From the NCBI GenBank assembly GCA_016936355.1, contig JAFGYB010000015.1, positions 62,001 through 126,000 of the forward strand: 64,000 nucleotides of DNA, in the 5' to 3' direction. Shown in pieces: positions 53,281 to 62,340 of the stretch (its first letter is position 1; each line of letters starts with the position of its first letter). The notes under the pieces were generated by a model. It was not told the origin of the DNA. It did no database searches and was given only the letters and a program-made list of their open reading frames with translations. The DNA comes from Bacteroidales bacterium. GTDB lineage: Bacteria > Bacteroidota > Bacteroidia > Bacteroidales > F082. The translations under genes were made by a program, and so were the position numbers.

Positions 53281-53991
53281 TTATCTGCCCAAAAGAAAAA
53301 CAGCAGGCTTTTTATTCAGGTCTGCTTTTTCTTTTTTCCACTGACCGATTGTTTTGGTTATGATCTGTTCATCGGGTAGAGTAACATGTACAGCAACACA
53401 AAGCAATGTCTGCGGATTGCAATGCTGAATCAGGCTGGCCAGCAACTTATTGTTTCGGAAAGGGGTTTCAATAAAGATTTGGGTTGTGCTGCTTTTTACC
53501 ACGTCCATTTCCATTGCTTTTATTTTTCTCACCAAAGAGGCACCTTCTTTCGGCAGGTATCCATGAAAAGTGAACTGCTGGCCATTCATTCCCGAAGCCA
53601 TCAACGAAAGGATGATGGAATTTGGGCCTACCAGGGGTATCACTTTAATTTTCTTTCGGTGAGCCATTTGCACCACAACAGATCCCGGATCGGCAACGGC
53701 CGGGGTTCCGGCTTCTGATATCAACCCGATGGAAAAACCTTGTTCTGCTGCATCCAGATAGTGTTGCACTTCGGACTCATTCGTGTGCTTGTTCAGTTCA
53801 TAGAAAGTCATATCGTCAATGGCAACAGGGTGATCTGTTTCCTTCAGAAACCGGCGCGCAGTTCGGGTTTTCTCCACCACAAAATGTCTTAACTGGTGTA
53901 CAATCTGATGATTGTAGGAAGGGATAATTCTATCCAACGATGATTGCTCTCCCAGAGTGGTCGGGATCAGATATAGGTTTCCTTTTTTCAT
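53281..53991 (-). CDS. RsmI-like tetrapyrrole-methylase-fold SAM methyltransferase
   Basis: Protein of 236 residues with the tetrapyrrole methylase fold. SEAGTPAVADPGS (about 94-106) and LVGPNSIILSLMASGMNGQQF match RsmI, which 2'-O-methylates C1402 of 16S rRNA, but the N-terminus (NLYLIPTTLGEQ) and shorter length differ from standard rsmI, so it may be a paralogue with another rRNA target. Third in a probable minus operon with the threonine dehydratase and the LMW phosphatase-like gene. Confidence 0.8.
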   Translation of the reverse strand: MKKGNLYLIPTTLGEQSSLDRIIPSYNHQIVHQLRHFVVEKTRTARRFLKETDHPVAIDDMTFYELNKHTNESEVQHYLDAAEQGFSIGLISEAGTPAVADPGSVVVQMAHRKKIKVIPLVGPNSIILSLMASGMNGQQFTFHGYLPKEGASLVRKIKAMEMDVVKSSTTQIFIETPFRNNKLLASLIQHCNPQTLLCVAVHVTLPDEQIITKTIGQWKKEKADLNKKPAVFLLGR

Positions 53992-54012
53992 GAATCAAGT
54001 AAAAGGGCAAAT

Positions 54013-54963
54013 TTACTCATTAAAAGGCAAATGGTTCAAATCCACATTCCCTCCCGAAAGAATGAATCCTACTTTTTTACGGTCCACGTTCACTTTTTTA
54101 GAAAAAACTGCCGCCAAAGTTACCGCTGCCGAAGGTTCCACCACAATCTTCATCCGTTCAAACAAAAACCGCATGGCTTCAATAATCTCTTTCTCTTCAA
54201 CAGTCACAATAGCCGAAACCTTTTCTCTGATGATCGGGTATGTTATTTTTCCCAGCGAGGTCAGCAACCCGTCGGCTATGGTTTTCGGGTTTTCGCTGGG
54301 AATCCATTTTCCTGAATAAAAAGAACGATAGGCATCATCAGCTCCTTTAGGTTCGCAGGCAATCACCTGAGTACCGGGAGAAAAATAGAGAGCCGATAAT
54401 GCTGTTCCGCTCAACAGCCCCCCCCCTCCGACCGGACACAGAATAAGGTCCAAATCCGGCACTGTCTCGATTAATTCTGCAACAGTTGTTGCCTGACCCT
54501 GAATCACCTTTATGTTGTCATACGGATGAATAACGGTGGCTCCCGTTAGCTTCACAATTTTGTTCAATGTTTCCTCACGGGCAGCCAAAGTGGGTTTGCA
54601 AAAAGTAATCAGGCCACCATAGCCCTTTACAGCCTCCACCTTAACTTTGGGTGCATTTTCAGGCATCACAATGTAGGCAGGGATTTGGCGTAATTGGGCA
54701 GCCCGGGCCAAAGCCTGGGCATGATTACCCGATGAATGGGTCGCGACTCCTTTTTTAATTTCCTCCTTGCTCAGTGAAAAAACAGCATTCACGGCACCAC
54801 GTGATTTAAAGGCACCAGCCTTTTGAAAGTTCTCGCACTTAAAAAATAATTGAGAATTCCATTCTCTGTCTAATGTTTCAGACGTTAATACAGGAGTATG
54901 ATTGACATGCGGTGCAATGCGCTGCCTTGCAGATAGAATATCTGCTTTTGTAAGAAGATTCAT
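54013..54963 (-). CDS. Threonine/serine dehydratase (PLP fold type II)
   Basis: Protein of 316 residues without the C-terminal ACT-like regulatory domain of biosynthetic IlvA, so of the catabolic TdcB or serine racemase-like type. PLP lysine K53 in AGAFKSRG, substrate loop SSGNH (77-81), phosphate-binding CPVGGGGLLSG. It deaminates threonine and/or serine to 2-oxobutanoate or pyruvate. It follows the phosphatase-like gene by 8 bp. Confidence 0.9.
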   Translation of the reverse strand: MNLLTKADILSARQRIAPHVNHTPVLTSETLDREWNSQLFFKCENFQKAGAFKSRGAVNAVFSLSKEEIKKGVATHSSGNHAQALARAAQLRQIPAYIVMPENAPKVKVEAVKGYGGLITFCKPTLAAREETLNKIVKLTGATVIHPYDNIKVIQGQATTVAELIETVPDLDLILCPVGGGGLLSGTALSALYFSPGTQVIACEPKGADDAYRSFYSGKWIPSENPKTIADGLLTSLGKITYPIIREKVSAIVTVEEKEIIEAMRFLFERMKIVVEPSAAVTLAAVFSKKVNVDRKKVGFILSGGNVDLNHLPFNE

Positions 54964-54971
54964 TCCGTCTT

Positions 54972-55445
54972 TTATTGATGGTTTAACTGCTCAACAATCT
55001 TATCTGTTGCAGCATCAAGAAGAGAAAAGATCTTAAGACAATCACTGGTCCCCGAAAAAAAGGGATTGGGGATTGAAGCATTTTTTGGTTGATCGGGTAG
55101 CAGGTTGAGTACATAATCCACCTTCTTCATTTGTTCCTTTTTTTCGCAAATTTCCTGCACATTATTAAAAGAAGATGTATCCATTACGAAGATTTTATCG
55201 AACCGGTCAAAATCACTCTTAACAAAAATCCGGGCCTTACCTGTAATAGAAAGTCCGTGCATTTCTGCGACTTCCACAACCCGTATATCCGGCGGTTCAT
55301 TTATATTGAACGATTCAAAGCCTGCAGAATCAATTCTCCCATCCAGGTGATGATCAGCAAATTTTTTTCTTAACAACCCCTCTGCCAATGGTGAACGGCA
55401 CACGTTTTCGAGGTCTACAAATAATATATTCATGTGGTCAGGCAT
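54972..55445 (-). CDS. LMW protein-tyrosine phosphatase-like protein lacking the catalytic Cys
   Basis: Protein of 157 residues with the LMW-PTP fold. The P-loop normally reads C-x5-R-S, as in VCLGNICRSP; here it is VDLENVCRSP, so the nucleophile position is D11 (codon GAC), with R17 and S18 kept. The general-acid loop, normally DP, reads IPNPFF. Both key catalytic side chains are thus changed; the Cys kept at C16 is the second family cysteine. A phosphopeptide-binding pseudo-phosphatase is more likely than an active enzyme. Operon with the dehydratase and the RsmI-like gene. Confidence 0.85.
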   Translation of the reverse strand: MPDHMNILFVDLENVCRSPLAEGLLRKKFADHHLDGRIDSAGFESFNINEPPDIRVVEVAEMHGLSITGKARIFVKSDFDRFDKIFVMDTSSFNNVQEICEKKEQMKKVDYVLNLLPDQPKNASIPNPFFSGTSDCLKIFSLLDAATDKIVEQLNHQ

Positions 55446-55503
55446 TTTTTGGTTTAGTCCTACAATTTACGAAAAAATCGATACAGTTCCTAAGATTCTG
55501 AGC

Positions 55504-55536
55504 AAAAAAAATCCCGTCAATCAAACGATCAACGGG
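55504..55536 (-). terminator. Rho-independent terminator after dnaA
   Basis: CCCGT/ACGGG stem, flanked by GATCG-type loop sequence and followed on the minus strand by seven T, 13 bp past the dnaA stop. Confidence 0.8.
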
Positions 55537-55548
55537 AGTATTTAATGG

Positions 55549-56988
55549 TTAGAATTTCAATTTCTTATCAATCTCTTCTACATGCGATTTAAACTGCCGG
55601 TCTGTTTCCAAAAGGTTATTCACGGTCCGGCATGCATGCAATACGGTAGCGTGATCTTTATTTCCACAAGCCATTCCAATGCTGGCCAGTGAGTTCTTCG
55701 TGTGCTTTTTTGAAAAATACATAGCCAGTTGCCGGGCCTGAACAATTTCTCTTTTTCTTGTTTTAGAATTGATCATCTCCACAGAGATATCGAAGTAATC
55801 GCAAACGACTTTCTGAATATAATCAATGGAAATCTCCCGGGCTGTACTCTTCACGAATTTATCGATCATTTGCTTGGCCAATTCCAGTGTAATCACCTTC
55901 TTATTGAGCGAAGCCTGTGCCAGGATTGAGATCAGGGCTCCTTCCATTTCACGAATATTCGTTGTTATGTTATAGGCTAAATACTCCACCACTTCGGCAG
56001 GCATCACAATCCCATCGGTGTATAACTTCTTTTGCAGGATCGCTATGCGTGTTTCCAGATCGGGAGTCTGAAGATCAGCAGCCAGCCCCCATTTAAAGCG
56101 GGAAAGCAGCCGGGGTTCCATCCCTTTCAATTCGACCGGTGGTTTGTCCGATGTCAGGATAATTTGTTTGTGACTCTGATGCAGATGGTTGAAAATATGG
56201 AAGAAAACATCCTGAGTCTTTTCTTTACCGGCCAGAAACTGAATGTCGTCCAGGATCAAAACGTCAATCATTTGATAAAAATGAATGAAATCGTTCTGAT
56301 TGTTATTTCGAACCGACTCGATATATTGATTGATAAATTGCTCGGTTTGGACATATAAAACAATCTTATCCGGAAAATTTGCCTTCACCTGCAAGCCAAT
56401 GGCATGTGCCAGATGGGTTTTTCCTAATCCCACATTACTATAAATCAACATGGGATTAAACGCTGTCTTTCCCGGGTTCTCAGCCACCGCCCAGCCGGCT
56501 GATCGTGCCAGACGATTGCAGTCACCTTCCACAAAATTGTCAAAGGAATAAGTCTCCACCAACCGTGATTCCACTTTAAGTTTCTTCAGCCCCGGAATAA
56601 TAAACGGGTTGGGTATTTCCCGCGTTTTGTCTTTATTCAGATCCAAAGGCATGGTCACGGGTTTATTTACAATATTCTTTGAATTATTGGTCGGATAATT
56701 AATGGTTACCGGATTGGGATTATCAAACGTGGGCTTCTCCATAATAATGCTATATTCAAGCCTGCCTGCAGGCCCCAATTCCTTTTTTATTGTTTTTTTC
56801 AACAAATTGATGTAGTGTTCTTCCAACCATTCATAAAAAAACTGACTCGGTACTTGAATTGTAAGGATATTGTTCTCAAGACGGACCGGGACAATGGGCT
56901 CAAACCAGGTTTTAAAACTTTGGTGAGGAATGTTATCCTTTATAACCTCAAGACATTTTTCCCAAATTTCAATATGCTTTTTTTTCAT
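55549..56988 (-). CDS. dnaA: Chromosomal replication initiator DnaA
   Basis: AAA+ initiator of 479 residues. N-terminal domain I (IWEKCLEVIKDNIPHQSFKTWF), variable linker, AAA+ domain with Walker A GLGKTHLAHAIG and Walker B VLILDDIQFL, sensor motif LTSDKPP, and C-terminal DNA-binding domain with GNKDHATVLHACRTVNNLL. It binds DnaA boxes at the origin and opens it. The ATG at 56988 (MKKKHIEIW) is preferred over a TTG at 57006. dnaN, recF and gyrB are not adjacent, as is common in Bacteroidota. Confidence 0.95.
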   Translation of the reverse strand: MKKKHIEIWEKCLEVIKDNIPHQSFKTWFEPIVPVRLENNILTIQVPSQFFYEWLEEHYINLLKKTIKKELGPAGRLEYSIIMEKPTFDNPNPVTINYPTNNSKNIVNKPVTMPLDLNKDKTREIPNPFIIPGLKKLKVESRLVETYSFDNFVEGDCNRLARSAGWAVAENPGKTAFNPMLIYSNVGLGKTHLAHAIGLQVKANFPDKIVLYVQTEQFINQYIESVRNNNQNDFIHFYQMIDVLILDDIQFLAGKEKTQDVFFHIFNHLHQSHKQIILTSDKPPVELKGMEPRLLSRFKWGLAADLQTPDLETRIAILQKKLYTDGIVMPAEVVEYLAYNITTNIREMEGALISILAQASLNKKVITLELAKQMIDKFVKSTAREISIDYIQKVVCDYFDISVEMINSKTRKREIVQARQLAMYFSKKHTKNSLASIGMACGNKDHATVLHACRTVNNLLETDRQFKSHVEEIDKKLKF

Positions 56989-57209
56989 GTGTTGGTAAAT
57001 GTTCAACTCAATACAACAACTAATTTATTAACAATAAATGGTAATCCTTTATCTTTCAACCATTGCGATCATTTTATGTTTCCTGAAAAATTTTTAACAA
57101 ATAAATAACATAAATAGTGTAAAAAAAAGCGATCAAACTATTGACTTTTATTTTTTTTTATCGTAAATAAAGGCAGCAAACAAAAAATAATTAAACATTT
57201 GACCAGCAA

Positions 57210-57848
57210 TTAATTAACTATTATTCCCAGAATTTTATCAAATTTCGATTTTATAATTTCTTCACGATTCTTCTGTACCTCCAAAAGCATAAAACAGGTA
57301 TTGTCAAATTGTTGCTTCAAAATCGTCAGATCCTCCTCTTTGATGATGCGCATCACATCATTTAAAAGCACATATTCGAATCGGACATTTACTTTGCGTG
57401 TAATTGTTTTCTGAATTACCTCTGTCTGTTCCAAAGCGTCAATTGTCGCTGATTTATAAGCCCGGATCAACCCACTGACCCCCAATTTGGTCCCTCCGAA
57501 ATACCGGACAACAACTACCAATACATCAAATAACTCATACGATAGAATCTGATTTAAAATTGGCTTCCCCGCTGTTCCTGAAGGTTCCCCGTCGTCATTA
57601 CTTCTGAATTGTTCATTTTCCGGGTTCAGACGATAAGCATAACAATGATGACGAGCATTGTAGTACAGCTTTTTGATCTGATTCAAGGAATCTTTTATCT
57701 CTTCCTCGGACTCTACATGGAAGACGTGCGCTATGAACTTACTCCCCTTTTCTTTATACAGTCCCTCCGAAGGCTCGATGATTGTTTTATAAACACCCGT
57801 TTCTTCCACACCCAAAATTAATAAAATAATAGGGTCAAACGCACCCAT
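57210..57848 (-). CDS. YigZ/IMPACT family protein
   Basis: Protein of about 212 residues. The family core is visible: GLYKEKGSKFIAHVF, ARHHCYAYRL, SNDDGEPSGTAGKPIL, VVVVRYFGGTKLGVSGLIRAY, and a C-terminal DUF1949-like end. Related to eukaryotic IMPACT, which regulates translation under stress; bacterial function unclear. The start is uncertain: an ATG at 57848 or a GTG at 57809 (which gives a more family-like N-terminus) are both possible, and the promoter-like TAATTTTG at 57813-57820 lies between them. Confidence 0.85.
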   Translation of the reverse strand: MGAFDPIILLILGVEETGVYKTIIEPSEGLYKEKGSKFIAHVFHVESEEEIKDSLNQIKKLYYNARHHCYAYRLNPENEQFRSNDDGEPSGTAGKPILNQILSYELFDVLVVVVRYFGGTKLGVSGLIRAYKSATIDALEQTEVIQKTITRKVNVRFEYVLLNDVMRIIKEEDLTILKQQFDNTCFMLLEVQKNREEIIKSKFDKILGIIVN

Positions 57849-57914
57849 CGAACAAAAAATACAGAAAGAAAAAAAACGAACATGCAGAATCATTATTTTA
57901 GCAAAAAAAACAGT

Positions 57915-58427
57915 ATGGCCAAACGAAAGTCTTCACAAAATCATGATCAAAAGATCAGTTTAAGAAACATCCTCTTTGTTGCCATCCTATTGGCTGCCAT
58001 TGCCGCACTCATTGCCTATTACTTAAGCAGACCCGGTGACAAACAAAAAAAAGACAACACTCCTCCTGCCAGTCAGATCCAACTGAAGGAAAACAAACCT
58101 GCGGTAATTTCCAGTACACCCGAAGCATCCAAAACGGCACTTGAAGGGAACTGGGTTAGTGATGAAAACGGCACTATGCTGGAGATTCACGGAAACAAAT
58201 TCAGCATGGATTCACCTTCAGTTGATAACCATACTTATTACGAAGGTGCTATAAGTATTTCGGGAAACACAGTGACTTTTACTTTTAAAGGGAATAAAAT
58301 GCCCTGCCCGAATCAACCGGGAAGTTATACATTCCATATCAAGGACAAACAATTAATTCTTAAAGAAAAAGAAGACAGTTGCACCACCCGGACAGCCAAA
58401 CTTTCGGGTGTATGGGCCCATTTATAA
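57915..58427 (+). CDS. Membrane-anchored small beta-rich protein of unknown function
   Basis: Protein of 170 residues, not recognised. Lys-rich N-terminus, one transmembrane helix (about 21-40, LFVAILLAAIAALIAYYL), then a linker and a lipocalin-like beta domain (about 80-165; GNWVSDENGTMLEIHGNKF, NTVTFTFKG, YTFHIKDKQLILKEKEDSC). Type II anchored with the domain in the periplasm. The ATG at 57915 is preferred because the next 11 upstream residues overlap the divergent YigZ region. Confidence 0.7.
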   Translation: MAKRKSSQNHDQKISLRNILFVAILLAAIAALIAYYLSRPGDKQKKDNTPPASQIQLKENKPAVISSTPEASKTALEGNWVSDENGTMLEIHGNKFSMDSPSVDNHTYYEGAISISGNTVTFTFKGNKMPCPNQPGSYTFHIKDKQLILKEKEDSCTTRTAKLSGVWAHL

Positions 58428-58432
58428 CCAGG

Positions 58433-59329
58433 TTAGTTACCGAGTTTGATGATTTGGATCTTCCAACCGTTTTTGGTTTTCAACGAAAAGGCCAATTGTT
58501 TACCGTCGGGTGAAACGGCAGGATCAGACACAGGAGAATCATATGTTGCCACGCGCAATACACTTTGTCCGTTCCGACGCACACTATACACCGACCAATT
58601 TTCTGCGTCCTTTCCAGCATAATACAAACGCCAGGCATCGGGCGACCAGGCAGGTCTGCCCGATCCATGATTCACCAGCTGTTGGTCATCACCGTACCAG
58701 TTAGCCTGATACCAAATAGTTCTGTTCATCACATTACGTAATTGATAAACCATTTTTCTACCACCGGGTGACACAACCGGAAAACCGGCATTACCCTGTG
58801 GACGTATCAATGTGTTCAGGTTATTATAGACGAAATCATAGGAAAAAATGCCCCAGCTATCTTCCACAGGCGTAAGTCCTGAAAATACAACCAGCTGACG
58901 ATTGGGAGTAAACGAAGCCTCACGGGCTTCCACATTTCTGTGAAACAACAACCGTTCTTTTCCTGTATTCAGATCAAGCAGGTACAAATGATATTTCCCG
59001 TTCCGTTTCGAATCGTACACCACGGCATTTTTGCCCGGTACCCAAACAGGGTGTTCCTCATTACTAGCAGCAAAAGTCAGCCGATGCACTGAATCAGTTT
59101 GTACATCGAGTAAAAAAACATCCTGGTTTCCGAAAACATCAGACTGGTACAGCAAATAACGACCATCCGGTGACCAGGAAGGAAAAGTCTGATTTCCTTT
59201 CAAATTCCGTAATACCGAATTCGCATTCTGAGCTTTTAAACCGATGGATAAGCTCAACAGAAGTACAAGAAACACACCGGCAATTAAATTTTGTGTTCTG
59301 TATATGGGGGAAAGCAAATGTGAGTTCAT
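58433..59329 (-). CDS. TolB-like PD40 beta-propeller protein
   Basis: Exported protein of 298 residues with a signal-type hydrophobic segment (about 14-33, IAGVFLVLLLSLSIGL). Five or more PD40 blades (FPSWSPDGRYLLYQSD, HPVWVPGKNAVVYDS, FPVVSPGGRKMVYQ, AWSPDAWRLYYAGKD, DPAVSPDGKQLAFSL) form a TolB-like propeller without a TolB N-terminal domain. Probably binds another envelope protein. Its ATG overlaps the stop of the GH3 fusion gene by one base (TAATG). Confidence 0.85.
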   Translation of the reverse strand: MNSHLLSPIYRTQNLIAGVFLVLLLSLSIGLKAQNANSVLRNLKGNQTFPSWSPDGRYLLYQSDVFGNQDVFLLDVQTDSVHRLTFAASNEEHPVWVPGKNAVVYDSKRNGKYHLYLLDLNTGKERLLFHRNVEAREASFTPNRQLVVFSGLTPVEDSWGIFSYDFVYNNLNTLIRPQGNAGFPVVSPGGRKMVYQLRNVMNRTIWYQANWYGDDQQLVNHGSGRPAWSPDAWRLYYAGKDAENWSVYSVRRNGQSVLRVATYDSPVSDPAVSPDGKQLAFSLKTKNGWKIQIIKLGN

Positions 59330-62300
59330 TATTTATAGACGGGTTTTCCAATAATTTTACCGGATGCAGGATTTTCCAGGGCATTGTACACAGACTGCAG
59401 GATGTTGGTGCGAATGTTCAGCTGCACAATTTTGTCGTTTTTACGGGTGGGATAAACACGATTGGATAGAAAAACATACAAGAGTTCTTCCTTAGGATCC
59501 ATCCAAAGGAACGTTCCGGTAAAACCTGAATGTCCAAAACTCATCATACTGGCGCTGCAATTGGGATAGCAGGCTTCGCCCTGCAACGTATCGTTTCCGA
59601 TTAAGGGTTTGTCAAAACCCAACCCACGCCGGTTGTCGTTGTCAGGGTACTGAACCCGGGTAAACTCTTTCATGGTAGTATCAGCAATGTATTGACGTCC
59701 ACCGTAATACCCCATCTGAAGAAACATCTGGCCCAGCTTGGCCAAATCGTTGGCTGTCCCAAACAAACCGGCATTACCCGATATGCCCCCCATCATGGCA
59801 GCCCCTTCATCATGAACATACCCGTGGATGGCTTTTTTCCTGAATTCCTTATCAATTTCTGTAGGTATAATATCCTGAAGTGGATCCGACTGATAGGGAT
59901 TAAAAGTCAGGGACCAGGCCCCCAGCGGATGATAAAACTGCTCCTTAAGGTATACCTCAAAAGGTTTTCCTGTAAGATTCCTGACTATCTGGGGGAAAAG
60001 ATAAAAAGCTAATCCGGAGTATTTATATTTCTTCACTTTCAGGACCGGAGACTTCTTAATCTCTTTGTATATCTTTTTTTTGTAATTTTTATTCATGAAC
60101 AGATCTTCCACAACCGGTAGGTCAAATTTTGAAGTGGAATCACAGCGAAAGACTCTTCTTTTGAATTCCTTATTCCTTTTTAAGGTTCGTTCCCAGAAAG
60201 GAATCCAGGGTTCCAGTCCAGCCTGATGCGCCAGAATTTCACGCAAAGTGATGTCCGATTTGTTCGAATGTTTGAAAGCCGGCCAGTAATGATAAAACGG
60301 CACATCCAGCTTCAACTTCCCTTCATCATACAATTCCATAATGGGAGGAAGTGCAGCGGTTATCTTCGTTAAGGAAGCAAAATCAAAAACATCATTATTT
60401 CTGACAGGCTCTCTGTTGTAATAGGTGTGGTACCCGTATGATTTATGAAAGATTACGGCCCCATGCCGGGCAATCAACACTTCACAACCCGGGTAGGCCT
60501 TCTGCTTCAAACCCGACTCAGCTATAGAATCGACAGTACGAACCAACTGACCGGTATTGACTCCCTCCTGTTCGGGAATCGTATAGGCCAGCCGACCAAT
60601 AGCGGGAGTAAAAATTCCTGTTCCCATGGGAAAACTGTTCAATCGTACGGGAATACTGCCTCTGGAGCCAAAAGCGCCGAACAACAACTGGGGTGTTAAT
60701 TCCCTGGTTAACGGGCTGTCTTCATAAGTCAGCACAAGAGCAGCCGCCTTCTCCACATCTGGTAATTTATTAATCGTAAACGGGTTGCCCAGAACCACCA
60801 CAATACTTCGGGTGGAGTCCATTACCTGCTTGAAAGCAGATGCTGTTTTGGGATCAATACCAAAATTCCGGAATGGATACTGACTCAATTTGGTCAGCGC
60901 TACCACAACGAGGTTGTAATTCTTGAGCTGCCCCAGCAATTCCGGGACTGTGGTTTTACTTTTCGGTGACCAATAAAAGTCTTTAATATTTGTGTAATTG
61001 GCCATCATTTGCTGAAAGATTCCTTTGGTAGTATCTCCTATGGAGAGAACTGCGATCTTTTGCTGATCCAGGTGTCTGATGGGAAGAATACTGTCGCGGT
61101 TCTGAAGAACCGTCAGTGAGGATCTGACCAGCATCCGGTTTAAAACCTGTGCCTTCGGCAAGTTTAACGATTCATGCAATCCATTGGTATCCGGAAGAGA
61201 CTCCTTGGCCAATCCGGCCCAATACTTGGCTGCCAGTATCTTTTTACAGCTGCTGTCGACTTGAGCCCAGGAAATTTTTCCTTTGGCAATGGCTCTTTTA
61301 ATGGATCGGATTGCCCGTGGGACGTTCAGGGTAAACTCGAGAATATCATTTCCTGCTTCCACTGCTTTGGCATCCACCACTCCCGGAGGATAGTACTTGG
61401 TTACACCTCTCATATTCAATGCATCTGAAATAACCAATCCCTGAAAGCCAAGTTCATTCTTCAGTAAACCGGTAACAATCGGTCTGGAAAGAGATGAAGC
61501 CTGATGGGGAGTATTATCCAACGCCGGAACATACAAATGGGCTGTCATCACAGCACCAATTCCGTGCTCGATCATGGCTTTAAAGGGAACCAGTTCCAAA
61601 GTATCCAACCGTTCCTTACTATAAGGAACCAGCGGAAGGGTTTTGTGCGAATCGGTGTCGGTATCCCCGTGTCCGGGAAAATGTTTGGCCGTGGCAATCA
61701 CACCGGCATCCTGCAGTCCCTGCATATAAGCAAGACCCTTTCGAACCACATTGAATTTATCCATACCGAACGATCGGAAATTGATCACAGGATTGTTCGG
61801 GTTGTTGTTGATATCCACCACTGGTGCCAGGTTCATATTCACACCGATGCGTTTCAATTCACGACCGATCTCCAGCCCCATACCGTAAATCAGCGCATCA
61901 TCGTGTATAGCTCCCAGTGCCATTTGATAAGGAAAATGGATGGTATGTTTCAGCCGCATAGCCAGCCCCCATTCAGCATCCATGGCAATCATCAAAGGAA
62001 CCTTAGATTGTGACTGGTAATATCGGGTCAGTTCCAGCTGTTTGTCGGGTGTACCTTTAAAAAAGATGAGACCGCCGATTTTGTATTTGCGGATCAGGTC
62101 GGTAATGTGAACCTCATGTTTTATTCCTTTATCTGAATAGGCTGCCACAAAAATCAGCTGAGCGATTCGTTCTTCTTTGGTCATGGTGCGGAAAACCGAA
62201 TCCACCCAGGCATTATTTTCATCGCGCTGAAAAACAGTCTGATTCTTGTATCCCTGTGCCCACAAGGTTTGTACAGGCATTAGAAATACGATCCACAAAA

Positions 62301-62340
62301 GTACAATTGATGGTTTTATTTTTCTCATAGCATCATTCAT
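59329..62340 (-). CDS. GH3 beta-N-acetylhexosaminidase fused to a beta-lactamase-family serine hydrolase
   Basis: Exported protein of 1003 residues. GH3 domain (about 45-590) of the NagZ type: KHFPGHGDTDTDSH with acid/base H232 and nucleophile D306 in VISDALNMRG. Then a C-terminal class C beta-lactamase fold (about 600-985): FASLTKIT (S656, K659), Tyr motif YSGLAFY, and HSGFTG. Both active sites look intact. It would cleave GlcNAc from muropeptides and hydrolyse an amide or ester bond in the same substrate. It overlaps murQ by 8 bp and precedes the PD40 gene, forming a murQ-GH3-PD40 operon. Signal peptide ends WAQ. Confidence 0.92.
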   Translation of the reverse strand: MNDAMRKIKPSIVLLWIVFLMPVQTLWAQGYKNQTVFQRDENNAWVDSVFRTMTKEERIAQLIFVAAYSDKGIKHEVHITDLIRKYKIGGLIFFKGTPDKQLELTRYYQSQSKVPLMIAMDAEWGLAMRLKHTIHFPYQMALGAIHDDALIYGMGLEIGRELKRIGVNMNLAPVVDINNNPNNPVINFRSFGMDKFNVVRKGLAYMQGLQDAGVIATAKHFPGHGDTDTDSHKTLPLVPYSKERLDTLELVPFKAMIEHGIGAVMTAHLYVPALDNTPHQASSLSRPIVTGLLKNELGFQGLVISDALNMRGVTKYYPPGVVDAKAVEAGNDILEFTLNVPRAIRSIKRAIAKGKISWAQVDSSCKKILAAKYWAGLAKESLPDTNGLHESLNLPKAQVLNRMLVRSSLTVLQNRDSILPIRHLDQQKIAVLSIGDTTKGIFQQMMANYTNIKDFYWSPKSKTTVPELLGQLKNYNLVVVALTKLSQYPFRNFGIDPKTASAFKQVMDSTRSIVVVLGNPFTINKLPDVEKAAALVLTYEDSPLTRELTPQLLFGAFGSRGSIPVRLNSFPMGTGIFTPAIGRLAYTIPEQEGVNTGQLVRTVDSIAESGLKQKAYPGCEVLIARHGAVIFHKSYGYHTYYNREPVRNNDVFDFASLTKITAALPPIMELYDEGKLKLDVPFYHYWPAFKHSNKSDITLREILAHQAGLEPWIPFWERTLKRNKEFKRRVFRCDSTSKFDLPVVEDLFMNKNYKKKIYKEIKKSPVLKVKKYKYSGLAFYLFPQIVRNLTGKPFEVYLKEQFYHPLGAWSLTFNPYQSDPLQDIIPTEIDKEFRKKAIHGYVHDEGAAMMGGISGNAGLFGTANDLAKLGQMFLQMGYYGGRQYIADTTMKEFTRVQYPDNDNRRGLGFDKPLIGNDTLQGEACYPNCSASMMSFGHSGFTGTFLWMDPKEELLYVFLSNRVYPTRKNDKIVQLNIRTNILQSVYNALENPASGKIIGKPVYK

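Noticed and set aside
57007-57209. Possible oriC next to dnaA
   Set aside because: No cluster of DnaA boxes seen; dnaA position is not a reliable origin marker in Bacteroidota.
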